A program made the position numbers and the translations under genes. Positions 43,524-51,498 of a stretch of 64,000 nucleotides of DNA are shown piece by piece. A model generated the notes under the pieces. It was not told where the DNA came from, ran no database searches, and saw only the letters and a program-made list of their open reading frames with translations. This stretch comes from JANJTY01 sp038257155 (GTDB taxonomy: Bacteria > Pseudomonadota > Gammaproteobacteria > Xanthomonadales > Xanthomonadaceae): NCBI GenBank assembly GCA_038257155.1, contig JBBSJP010000012.1, positions 36,452 to 100,451 on the forward strand, given 5' to 3'. The stretch's first letter is position 1. Each line of letters opens with the position of its first letter.

Positions 43524-45938
43524 TTGCTCAGCATAGCCGTGCAGGAACTGCGCTTCGCCTGTCGCGGCCTGCTGCGCAGCCCGTGGTTTACACTGACCGC
43601 GGTCGGCATGCTGGCGATCGGGCTCGGCCTGACGATGTTCATGTTCGGCGCGATCCAGAGCTTCATGCTGCGACCGCCGCCGTTCCCGGACGGCGAATCG
43701 ATGATCCACGTCGGATACGCCGACAGCCTGACGCAGAGCGACAGCCTCGGGGTGCCGACCGGCGACTTCCTGACCATGCGTCGCGAACAGACGACGTTCG
43801 CGCGTTTCGAGGCCTTCAGCCAGGGCATCATCAACCTGTCCGGTGACGGCCGGCCCGAGCACTACAACGGTGCGTTCATCACCCCCGGCACGTTCGCGAC
43901 GCTGGGGGTTGCGCCGCTGATGGGGCCGGGCTTCGTCGATGGTGACGATATCGACGCAGCGCCGCTGAAGGTCGTGCTCGGCCACAGCGTCTGGCAGCAG
44001 TGTTTCGCGGGCGACCCCGACATCGTTGGCCAGCAAGTTCAGGTCAACGGCAACGCTGCGACGGTAGCCGGCGTGATGCCGGAGCACTTCGCCTTTCCGA
44101 TCAACAACGCGGTGTGGCTGCCCCTGCAGACCGGGGTCGCCGTACTGCGACGGCGTGCGCAGGTCAACCTGGAAGTGTGGGGCCGACTGCAGGCGGGCGT
44201 AACTCCGCAAGTCGCCAGTGCCGAGCTCATGGCCCTGCTGCAACGGATCGAAGCCGACGACGCCGGCGATGCGATTGCTGACCGGGTGGTGGTGAAGCCC
44301 TATCAGGACGAGTTCATCGGCAACACGACCCGCCGGATCATCTCGACCATGTTTGTCTCGGTGTTGCTGGTGCTGGTGATCGCCTGCGTCAACGTCGCCA
44401 ACCTGTTGATCGCGCGCAGCGCGCGGCGCAGCCGCGAAGCGGCGATCCGCAGCGCGATCGGGGCCAGCCGGTTGCGGATGGTGCTGGACGGGCTGGCCGA
44501 GAGCCTGCTGATCTGCACGGTCGCCGGCGTGATCGGCTTCGGGCTGGCGCAGTTCGGCAGCGAGCTGACCATGCAGGTGGTCCGCAGCTCGGAGAACCCG
44601 CCGCCGTACTGGATGACCGATCTGCGCATCGACGGCATCAGCGTGCTGTTCGCCGCCGCGGTGGCAGTGCTCGCCGCGCTGGTTGCGGGGCTGTGGCCGG
44701 CTTGGCGGGCGGCCACCGTGGCCAGCGCGCAGGCGCTGCGCGATGGCGGTGCCGGCGCCATCGGCGGCCGGATCGGCCGCGGCTTGACCACCGCCCAGAT
44801 CGCCCTCTGCGTGGTGCTGCTGGTGACCGCAGGGCTGACCTTGCGCAGCGTGATCGAACGCGAAGGCATGGACCTGCCGTTCGCCCCCGACAACGTGATC
44901 AGCGGGCGCCTGAGCCTGTTCGACAGCAGCTATCCCGGCAACGCCGAAGTCGCCGCGTTCGCTGACGCACTGCGGCTGCGGCTCGAAGCGACGCCGGGCA
45001 TCGAAGCCGTCGGGATTGCCAGTTCGGTGCCGTTCTCATACGCCGGCGGCCGCCTGATCGCGATCGAAGGCCGCGCCCCGGCCGCCGAAGGTCGCCTGCC
45101 GCGGGTCGACGTGGTGTCGGCCGACCGCGGCTATTTCGACAGCCTGCAGCTCGGCGTGCTGCGCGGCCGGCTGTTCGAGGCCGATGACGACGTCGACGGC
45201 CGTCGGGTGGCGCTGCTTTCGGCGCCGCTGGCGGCGCGCTTCTGGCCCGGCGAAGACGCGATCGGCAAACGCTTCCGGCTCGGTGAAGCGGCTCAGGCGC
45301 CGTGGATCGAAGTGGTTGGCCTGCTGCCGCATGTCGCCCAGATCGGCAAGGACATTGAACGTCCTGCGCTGTATCTGCCATTTGCCCAGCAGCCGAGCCG
45401 CTTCTTCAGCTTCACCGCACGCACAGTCGGCGACCCGTATGCCAGCGCCGATGCGATCCGCGATGCGGTCGTCGCGCTGGATCCCGACCTGCCGGTGTAC
45501 TGGCTGCGCAGCCTGCGTGACTGGGTCGACATCGCCGCCTTCGACCACCGCCTGCTGGCCGCGCTGTTCGGAATGTTCGGCGGCTTTGCGATGCTGCTGG
45601 CCGCGGCCGGACTGTACGCCGTGCTCGCCTACCACGTCAGCCAGCGCACCCGCGAAATCGGCGTGCGCCGCGCACTGGGTGCCGGCGACCGCGGCATCGT
45701 GCAAATGGTTCTGGGACAGGGATTGCGCCAATTGTTGATCGGTGTCGGCGTGGGCCTGCTGCTGGCGCTGGGGTTTGCGCAGTTGCTGGCGGGCCTGCTG
45801 TACGGCGTGACCGCGCATGACCCGGCGACGTTCATCGGCGTCGCGGTGTTGCTCGGCATCGTCGCGCTGGTCGCCGCGCTGGTGCCGACGCGCCGCGCAC
45901 TGTGTGTCGCGCCGATGGTCGCGCTGCGCTACGACTGA
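43524..45938 (+). CDS. MacB-type duplicated ABC transporter permease
   Basis: An 804-residue permease with two FtsX/MacB_PCD halves, the layout of duplicated (ADOP-like) permeases. The first membrane helix (LTAVGMLAIGLGLTMFMFGA) precedes a periplasmic domain with GVAPLMGPGFVDGDD, followed by three helices starting near RRIISTMFVSVLLVLVIACV and ANLLIARSARRSREAAIRSA. A second periplasmic domain and FtsX unit end the protein (YHVSQRTREIGVRRALGAGD). No ATPase gene lies beside it. It starts at TTG 43524. It may export small molecules or lipoproteins, but without the ATPase the substrate is open. Confidence 0.88.
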   Translation: MLSIAVQELRFACRGLLRSPWFTLTAVGMLAIGLGLTMFMFGAIQSFMLRPPPFPDGESMIHVGYADSLTQSDSLGVPTGDFLTMRREQTTFARFEAFSQGIINLSGDGRPEHYNGAFITPGTFATLGVAPLMGPGFVDGDDIDAAPLKVVLGHSVWQQCFAGDPDIVGQQVQVNGNAATVAGVMPEHFAFPINNAVWLPLQTGVAVLRRRAQVNLEVWGRLQAGVTPQVASAELMALLQRIEADDAGDAIADRVVVKPYQDEFIGNTTRRIISTMFVSVLLVLVIACVNVANLLIARSARRSREAAIRSAIGASRLRMVLDGLAESLLICTVAGVIGFGLAQFGSELTMQVVRSSENPPPYWMTDLRIDGISVLFAAAVAVLAALVAGLWPAWRAATVASAQALRDGGAGAIGGRIGRGLTTAQIALCVVLLVTAGLTLRSVIEREGMDLPFAPDNVISGRLSLFDSSYPGNAEVAAFADALRLRLEATPGIEAVGIASSVPFSYAGGRLIAIEGRAPAAEGRLPRVDVVSADRGYFDSLQLGVLRGRLFEADDDVDGRRVALLSAPLAARFWPGEDAIGKRFRLGEAAQAPWIEVVGLLPHVAQIGKDIERPALYLPFAQQPSRFFSFTARTVGDPYASADAIRDAVVALDPDLPVYWLRSLRDWVDIAAFDHRLLAALFGMFGGFAMLLAAAGLYAVLAYHVSQRTREIGVRRALGAGDRGIVQMVLGQGLRQLLIGVGVGLLLALGFAQLLAGLLYGVTAHDPATFIGVAVLLGIVALVAALVPTRRALCVAPMVALRYD

Positions 45939-45970
45939 GGCCTCTGGACGCATGGATTGACTTCAGGACT

Positions 45971-46020
45971 GTGGCGAAAAGCAAAGTCTGATCAGAAATG
46001 GAAAGCATAGATTGGTCAGG
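45971..46020 (-). repeat. Two tandem 25-base repeats, left end, inverted
   Basis: Read on the minus strand, 45971-45995 gives CTGATCAGACTTTGCTTTTC and then GCCAC, and 45996-46020 gives a degenerate second copy. The same repeat pair occurs in the opposite orientation at 48441-48508, with the YhaN-like relic and HKD nuclease gene in between. The 28-base outer copies agree at 26 positions. Confidence 0.75.
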
Positions 46021-46126
46021 TAGCAGGTCGGGTACCGTCGGTGTGAGCCGACAGTCCGTGGATCAGTTCGTCACAAAATCTGAAGGCGATCACTGGCTAC
46101 ACTGCCCTCACCTTGCAACTCTCTAG

Positions 46127-47084
46127 CCGCAGTCGGGTTCACGCACGGAACTGGACCGTTTGATTGCAGAGCAAAGAGAGAGCCTCGATGCCCAGAGCCT
46201 AATCCGGGATACAGCCCTGGCCAATCTGGAGCCACTGCTGCGCGCCGCTGGTGTCGATTCCGCCGAGCAACTTGACGCGGCGATCACCGCCTCCGATCGG
46301 CGTCGGAGCTTGGAGTCGACAAAAACGAGCCTGCTCAAATGCGGTGCTAGAGCACGGGGATGGGCTGGACTTGGATCAGTTGCGTGCGGAGGTGGAGAGC
46401 ATCGCTGTCGACCAGATTGATGCCTTGCTGCGAGAGGCGAAGTTGGCCGCGACCCAGGCCGATGACACCCAACAAGCGGCGCAAGAAGAGGCTGTGATTT
46501 CCCGTGACAAGTTGCGGCAGCTCGAAGGTAGCGACAGTGCGGCTCGTGCAAGCAGCAGCAAGGCGATGGCTCAGCGCGAGATGGCTGACGCCGCCGAGAC
46601 ATACATAGGCCTCCACACGCAATCGCTGCTTCTCGACTGGGCGCTTCAGCGCTATCGCGACGAGAAGCAGGCTCCGCTCTTGCAGCGCGCCAGCGAGTAC
46701 TTCTCTGAGCTTACTTGTGGCGAGCATGTAAGACTGCTTGCGGACGGCGAAGGTGCGTCGCTTACGCTGTGGTCGCGCCGCGCGGGACCAGGATCAGTCA
46801 AAGTCCCAATCGAGGGAATGAGCGACGGAACCCGCGATCAGCTTTACCTGGCACTGAGACTTGCGGCCGTGGAGCTGCATCTGGACAACAATGTCGCACT
46901 GCCTTTCGTCGCCGACGACCTGCTCGTAAACTTCGATGATACGCGGGCCCTGGCGGCGATCCGCAGCCTCGCGACGTTGGCCAGACGGACGCAGACCCTC
47001 TATTTCACTCATCACCGCCACGTGGTCGAATTGGCCCGAGACGCCCTGGGAGACAATTTCAATCTGATCGAGCTCGCCTCCTGA
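46127..47084 (+). pseudogene. Truncated, frameshifted YhaN-like (SMC/SbcC-type) ATPase
   Basis: This is the C-terminal part of a YhaN-type coiled-coil ATPase, a family whose full members have about 1,100 residues and pair with a YhaO-like nuclease. An in-frame stop at 46124 truncates the front. The first frame (ELDRLIAEQRESLD to RRSLESTKTSLLKCG) shifts near 46345 into the second (VLEHGDGLDLDQLRAEVESI onwards). The end retains the ABC signature-like GMSDGTRDQLYLALRLA, Walker B LPFVADDLLVNFDD and the H-loop TLYFTHHRHVV, but the Walker A is lost. It cannot be a working ATPase unless another gene supplies the rest. The following HKD gene starts 26 bases after the stop. Confidence 0.75.
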
Positions 47085-47110
47085 ACCTTTTGTAGCGAGG
47101 AGCATTGACC

Positions 47111-48289
47111 ATGGCCACCACAACGTTCTTGCCAAACAATGTGGCTGCATCACGTATCCAGGGACTCATTCGTGAATGCAAACATGTCGATGTCGCGGTT
47201 GCGTGGGCAACGGTCAACGCGGTCTCGAATGCGCTCCTCGCGCAGCGCCTCAGGCGGATCGGGAAGCTAATCGTTGGGACGAGCTTCTATCACACCGATC
47301 CAAAGCTTCTGGAGAGGCTCATTGGCGTCCAGCAAGCGCGATGCATGCCGCCGACCGGTGACCTGTTCCACCCCAAGGTCTACCTTTTTACGCTCCCAAA
47401 GGGCCGCGCCGTCGTCGTCGGCAGTCACAACCTGACCCGGCATGCGTTCACCAGCAACACTGAAGCCAGCCTTTTGATCGAGGGTGCTCCTGAGGACCCA
47501 CTCTTCAAAGAGCTTGACCGTTTCATCGCGCTGGCTTGGAAGCAGGCTAAACCGATCAAGCGCGAGTTCGTTGACTGCTATCGCGCCAACCGCGAAGCCA
47601 ATCAGAAACACTGTGAGGCGCTCGAGCGCTTTGTTGTGCCACCGCCTCGGCTGCCAGTCCAATGGAGCGAGCTGGTCAGCGCGGTGAAGAATGATCGCTA
47701 TGGCAAGGATGGCATCCGCCTTGAGGTGTTGGCGAAGGCGCAGCTTCAGTTTGCGACCTACACGTCATTTGCAGCCATGCCGCAGGAAATCCGTCGCGAA
47801 CTGGCGGGCATGGTGTACGAAAGCAGCTGGGGCCTCTTTGGATCGATGTCGGGTCATGGGGAATTCCAGAGCCGTGTGAACCGGTTCCCGGACGGGATTA
47901 GCGCAGCAATCGAACGCATTCCACTGACTGGCCCCGTGACCAAGGAGGACTTTGACGCCTATGTCAGCGCGTTCCAGAAAGCCTTTGCAGGCGCAGCGCA
48001 TGGTGCGGGGCTGGCCTCTGGCACACGGCTGCTTGCGCTGAAGCGGCCCGATGTGTTCGTTCCGGTCAATAGGGCAAATGCCGAAAGGGTTTGCTCTGCC
48101 TTCGGTGTGGCCAGGACGACCACAAAATTGGACAACTACTGGTCTCGGATCATTTTGCCGCTCCAGTTGGTGCCGTGGTGGCGCGCTGCGCGCCCGAAGA
48201 AAAGACTCGAAGCGAAGATTTGGGATGGACGAGCGGCACTGCTGGATGCCCTTTACTACCGCCCATTGCAACCGAAGAAGAAGGCGTGA
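47111..48289 (+). CDS. Phospholipase D-like (HKD) nuclease-family protein
   Basis: A 392-residue protein with a single HKD motif in the first third: LFHPKVYLF (His87, Lys89) and VVGSHNLTRHAF (Asn107). This is the form of the Ngo FVII/NucA-like branch of the phospholipase D superfamily, whose members cut DNA or join restriction and repair systems. The last 200 residues, from about PPPRLPVQWSELVSAVKNDR, are an unrecognised helical domain containing GTRLLALKRPDVFVPVNRAN. ATG 47111 was chosen because GAGGAG lies eight bases upstream; a TTG two codons earlier is less likely. It follows the broken YhaN-like ATPase gene closely, which suggests a two-gene accessory module. Confidence 0.8.
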   Translation: MATTTFLPNNVAASRIQGLIRECKHVDVAVAWATVNAVSNALLAQRLRRIGKLIVGTSFYHTDPKLLERLIGVQQARCMPPTGDLFHPKVYLFTLPKGRAVVVGSHNLTRHAFTSNTEASLLIEGAPEDPLFKELDRFIALAWKQAKPIKREFVDCYRANREANQKHCEALERFVVPPPRLPVQWSELVSAVKNDRYGKDGIRLEVLAKAQLQFATYTSFAAMPQEIRRELAGMVYESSWGLFGSMSGHGEFQSRVNRFPDGISAAIERIPLTGPVTKEDFDAYVSAFQKAFAGAAHGAGLASGTRLLALKRPDVFVPVNRANAERVCSAFGVARTTTKLDNYWSRIILPLQLVPWWRAARPKKRLEAKIWDGRAALLDALYYRPLQPKKKA

Positions 48290-48440
48290 TTTCAGGACGT
48301 CCGAGCTGCCTGCACTTTGCCAAGCTCGTCCGGCAAGGACGCGGCTAGCTCCCGCGACCTCAATCACGGCCTGCGAGCAGCCAGATCAGTGGCCGGTCCT
48401 ACGAGAAGCGCGCAGGCGCAGGGGCAACCCGCGAGAGCGG

Positions 48441-48508
48441 CTGATCAAACTTTGCTTTACCGCAAATCATAGAGTGATCGTTTCCGATCAGACTATGCTT
48501 TTCGCCAC
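48441..48508 (+). repeat. Two 25-base repeats, right end
   Basis: Copy one (48441-48465) reads CTGATCAAACTTTGCTTTAC plus CGCAA. Copy two (48484-48508) reads CGATCAGACTATGCTTTTCG plus CCAC. They are the inverted counterparts of the pair at 45971-46020. The second copy recurs in direct orientation at 51268-51292 beside the intact tRNA. Confidence 0.75.
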
Positions 48509-48529
48509 AGGATTCAAGGCAGTGCGACG

Positions 48530-48554
48530 TGGTGGGCCCACCAGGATTCGAACC
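48530..48554 (-). repeat. tRNA-Ile 3' end remnant (direct repeat of 51317-51341)
   Basis: These 25 bases match the 3' end of the intact tRNA-Ile(CAU) exactly: T-loop, 3' acceptor strand and CCA. The rest of the tRNA is missing, because the sequence changes to an unrelated palindrome at 48555. The flanking repeat (48484-48508) also has a counterpart beside the intact tRNA, so this is a duplicated tRNA junction 2,787 bases away, as expected for an attachment-site or recombination scar. Confidence 0.8.
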
Positions 48555-48571
48555 GGACCAAAAAGGCGCCC

Positions 48572-48621
48572 AAAAGGGGACGGAGGGAATTAATTGATCT
48601 TAATTCCCTCCGTCCCCTTTT
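48572..48621. repeat. REP-like perfect palindrome
   Basis: A 22-base arm (AAAAGGGGACGGAGGGAATT plus AA) is followed by a six-base loop and a perfectly complementary arm. It could act as a terminator for the minus-strand gene beyond it, since the end of one arm is TCCCCTTTT. Extragenic palindromes of this GGGGAC...AATTAA form are familiar from related bacteria, where RAYT-type proteins mobilise REPs; no such gene is nearby. Confidence 0.75.
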
Positions 48622-48707
48622 CGCCCTTTTCGCCCGCTCTGCCCACCGCGCTTGGGGCGCAATCCAAGGAGCGCCCCCGAAGGAGCGCTCCTGTGTGGCG
48701 AGGAGCG

Positions 48708-50837
48708 TTACCGTTCCTGGAACGGTTCAAATCCGTCGAGGAAAATCTCGTTCTCGGCAGGCAAGGCTGCACCGCTCAGCTCAAAGCCCGGGTCACCCGG
48801 GGCGTCGCTGCCAGTGACGAAGTCTTGCTGCACCGGACCTGCGACGGTCGGGGCATACACGTAGGTCAGCGTGCAGCTCGCATTGGCGGCGATGGCGATC
48901 GGCAAACTGTTGCCACAACTGCCATCGGTCGTCCGGGCGAATGGTGCGTCCGCCAGGGTCAAGGAAGTCACATTCAATTCCGCATCGCCATTGTTGCCCA
49001 GCGTGACCGTGCCCAGGGCACTGATTTCACCAACCACAAGGGTGCCGAAGTCGATCATGAAAGGATCAACGGTCAGGTTGCCCTGCACGCCCGTGCCGGC
49101 CAGTTCGATGCTGACGCCACCTGGGGCATCCGCTGTCACCATCAGCGTCTGCTGGGTCAAGCCCGTCGCATCGGGACTGAAGGTGTAGTTCAGGCTGCAA
49201 CTGCCGCCGGACGCAATCGTGATCGGGAGCGTGTCGGAGCAACTGCCACCGGAGCGGGAAAACTGATCCGTCGCCTCGGTCAGTGAGGTGACATCCAGGC
49301 TGGCTGTCCCGATGTTCGACAAGGTGATCGCGGACTCGCCACTTACGCTGCCGACCACAACTTCGCCGAATTGGATGTTGACAGGGTCAATGACCAGAAT
49401 GCCCTGCACGCCCGTGCCGCTCAGTTCGACGCTGCCACTGCCCGGAGCATCCGCATCGACCGTCAGGGTCAGCTCGGACAAGCCCGTGACGCTGGGACTG
49501 AAGGTGTAGCCGAGTGTGCAACTTTCATCGACAGCAAGGGTAATTGGAAGGGTATCGGAGCAGGTGCCGCCCGAGCGGGTGAAGTCCGCCGTTGCTTCCG
49601 TCAGCGAGGTGACATTCAGGCTGGCCGTGCCGTCGTTCAACAGTGTGACCATGGCCTCGCCGCTGACGCTGCCGACCAGTACGTCGCCGAAGTCGATATC
49701 GGTTGGATCAATCACCAGATTGCCCTGGACACCCGTGCCGCTCAGTTCGATGCTGCCGCTGCCGGGGGCATCGGAAGTCACGGTGAGCGACTGATTGAAT
49801 GGACCGGTTACGGTTGGCGCAAAGCTGTAGTCCAGCGTGCAATCGGCGCCGGCTGGAAGATTGATCGGGACGCTGCCGCAACTTCCTCCGCTCAGCTCGA
49901 AGGGTGCCTCTGGGGCCGTCAGGGCGGTGACGAAGAGCGGAGCGCCGCCTATGTTTGCGAGTGTCACGCTCACTGGAGCCGAGGTGGTTTCGATCAACTG
50001 ATCGCCAAACGGAACCGCCGCCGGCGTGATCGTCAGTTCGCCCAGTGCAGTATCCAGGTCCATCACTTCAAGCGCGGTCAGCGCACGGTTATAGACCCGG
50101 AAATCATCAAGAAGCCCGCCTGCGGGCGACCCCACGTTGGTGCTGTACCCCATGACCTTGAACGGGCCAGGGCCGACAAAGTTCAGCGGGCCCTGTGGCA
50201 CCGTGCTGACCAGAACGCCGTCCAGATAGGCCCTGATTTCCGCCGCAGGCATGTCGTACACGAAGGTGGTTCGGTGGGTCGCCACGGTTGCACCACCAGG
50301 CACAGACACATCGGTCATCCCGTTGCCACGCAGTATCCAGTTGTTGGGCCCCGCGACCCCGTTGGTGAAGCAACGAAAGGATCCTGTGTTGATATCGCCA
50401 AAAACATAAAACAGGGTCGTTGAAGACGTGATGTTTGAACTGGCGAACGAGATTGTCCACGAGCCGCTTCCGAGGTCGGTTGCCCATCCGGTGTGGAGGT
50501 AGTCGGTCGTCGAGCTGGCACCGGAGCCAACCAGCGAAAAGCCATTGCCGCTGAGATTCAGGTCGGTACCGGTCTGGGTCAGGCCGCCCATGATGGTTGC
50601 CGTGGCCGTTCCCGATGGCGGGCTGCTCGCCAGATTGGGAACGCTGGTGCCTTGGCCATCGAACCGATAGTGGATGAGTTCCGGCACCGTGTCGGCGCTG
50701 GGGGCGCCAGTGGGTGCATCAACCGCGACCGAGCCTGGCGGATGCTTGTGTGCAGATGCGGCCTGGGCTAGACCCGGGCTCACACCAACCAGACACAACA
50801 GCGCTGCAGCGCAAAATACCCCGACGTTTGAAGCCAT
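48708..50837 (-). CDS. Exported LamG plus choice-of-anchor D repeat protein with FLDGFE tail
   Basis: A 709-residue exported protein. ATG 50837 opens a signal peptide (MASNVGVFCAAALLCLVGVS) preceded by GGGGGAT. Residues about 65-270 resemble a LamG/concanavalin-like domain (ELIHYRFDGQGT, GLLDDFRVYNRALTALEV). Four Ig-like choice-of-anchor D (ASH-type) repeats of about 105 residues follow, each with GSCS/GTCS and DAPGSGS-like parts. It ends ENEIFLDGFEPFQER, so the shared tail is extended by five residues. A surface adhesin role is likely by analogy. It is placed between the two copies of the tRNA 3' end repeat. Confidence 0.8.
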   Translation of the reverse strand: MASNVGVFCAAALLCLVGVSPGLAQAASAHKHPPGSVAVDAPTGAPSADTVPELIHYRFDGQGTSVPNLASSPPSGTATATIMGGLTQTGTDLNLSGNGFSLVGSGASSTTDYLHTGWATDLGSGSWTISFASSNITSSTTLFYVFGDINTGSFRCFTNGVAGPNNWILRGNGMTDVSVPGGATVATHRTTFVYDMPAAEIRAYLDGVLVSTVPQGPLNFVGPGPFKVMGYSTNVGSPAGGLLDDFRVYNRALTALEVMDLDTALGELTITPAAVPFGDQLIETTSAPVSVTLANIGGAPLFVTALTAPEAPFELSGGSCGSVPINLPAGADCTLDYSFAPTVTGPFNQSLTVTSDAPGSGSIELSGTGVQGNLVIDPTDIDFGDVLVGSVSGEAMVTLLNDGTASLNVTSLTEATADFTRSGGTCSDTLPITLAVDESCTLGYTFSPSVTGLSELTLTVDADAPGSGSVELSGTGVQGILVIDPVNIQFGEVVVGSVSGESAITLSNIGTASLDVTSLTEATDQFSRSGGSCSDTLPITIASGGSCSLNYTFSPDATGLTQQTLMVTADAPGGVSIELAGTGVQGNLTVDPFMIDFGTLVVGEISALGTVTLGNNGDAELNVTSLTLADAPFARTTDGSCGNSLPIAIAANASCTLTYVYAPTVAGPVQQDFVTGSDAPGDPGFELSGAALPAENEIFLDGFEPFQER

Positions 50838-51316
50838 GGTCTTATCCCCCGAAAAGTTAGGGTTCCGGTTTGAACGATACCCAACAGCAGCCCCGATCGG
50901 ACAGTCCAGCCCAGCCCCGAATCCCATGAATCTGGGCGACCCCGGTTTAGTGTACATCTAGACTTGCATTGCTTGACCTGGCTGTTTCGGGCGCTGGACG
51001 AAGCGAGCGAGGAAGCCCTTGACACCAATCGGGCAAGTCATGATCACGCGCTGCCCGAGGTTCCGTCGAGTGGAACCTGGGTTGATCAGTTCGGGGGCCT
51101 CGACTTGATCTTTTCCCATGCCCAAGGGCCAGGACGACCACTTCTCGGTTGCCACTGGCCACCCTCCAAGCGGCTAGCAAAGCATCGGATTCGAGTCCAT
51201 TGCGACAAATCGCGTTGTTGGCGGCGAGTGGGCAGTGAAATGGCATGGATCGGTAGCGTGATCGTTTCCGGTCAGACCACGCTTTTCGCCACAAAACGAT
51301 CACCAACGGTACATCG
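50838..51316. other. Non-coding stretch before the tRNA array
   Basis: No gene was accepted here: frames on both strands lack recognisable domains and good starts. The right end carries the 28-base repeat at 51265-51292, the third copy of the element-end sequence. The left end must contain the promoter of the LamG-type gene. Confidence 0.5.
51265..51292 (+). repeat. Third copy of the 28-base repeat beside the intact tRNA
   Basis: TTTCCGGTCAGACCACGCTT then TTCGCCAC matches 48481-48508 at 25 of 28 bases. It lies 24 bases from the 3' end of the intact tRNA; the remnant tRNA end at 48530 has the same arrangement. Confidence 0.75.
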
Positions 51317-51392
51317 TGGTGGGCCCACCAGGATTCGAACCTGGAACCAAAGGATTATGAGTCCTCTGCTCTAACCGTTGAGCTATAGGCCC
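51317..51392 (-). tRNA. ileX: tRNA-Ile(CAU), intronless, intact
   Basis: A 76-base tRNA on the minus strand with every stem intact: acceptor GGGCCTA with TGGGCCC, D-stem GCTC/GAGC, anticodon stem GAGGA/TCCTT, loop CTCATAA with anticodon CAT, and T-stem CCAGG/CCTGG with loop TTCGAAT. The CCA end is encoded. CAT could mean methionine, but the body GGGCCTATAGCTC with consecutive C4-G69 and C5-G68 pairs (the lysidine synthetase TilS recognition pairs) fits tRNA-Ile2, which reads AUA after lysidine modification. It is the last of three copies in the direction of transcription and the only one likely to make a normal tRNA. Confidence 0.92.
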
Positions 51393-51415
51393 TTAACGCG
51401 AATTGTACGCAAGCA

Positions 51416-51498
51416 GCCATCCCTGGCGCTTGGCGCCGGCCCTGCCATCCATGGCAGGGCGCTCGCCGGCGCGAGACATGCCTCGCGAGAGCTCCGGC
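51416..51498. repeat. Inter-tRNA spacer repeat, copy 1
   Basis: An 83-base spacer with strong hairpin potential (for example GCCCTGCCATCCATGGCAGGGC, a 10-base stem). It recurs nearly unchanged at 51841-51923, at the same position relative to the next tRNA. The tRNA 3' acceptor strand is replaced by its edge. Confidence 0.75.

Larger units (their letters stand above)
48290..48707. other. Repeat-rich non-coding stretch
   Basis: It holds the right-hand repeat pair (48441-48508), a tRNA 3' end remnant (48530-48554) and a long palindrome (48572-48621), each listed separately. No gene was accepted in it. Confidence 0.7.

Noticed and set aside
43187..43834. Minus-strand frame before and into the permease gene
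   Set aside because: It overlaps the clear start of the permease and has no recognisable domain.
48530..48554. A complete tRNA gene at the left repeat
   Set aside because: Only the T-loop, 3' acceptor strand and CCA are present; D-arm and anticodon arm are missing, so it is listed as a repeat.
50958..51155. Minus-strand 65-residue frame
   Set aside because: No ribosome-binding site, domain or export signal; it is probably an open frame by chance.
51317..51392. Elongator tRNA-Met
   Set aside because: The anticodon alone allows it, but the acceptor sequence with C4-G69 and C5-G68 and similarity to ileX-type tRNAs favour lysidine-modified tRNA-Ile.
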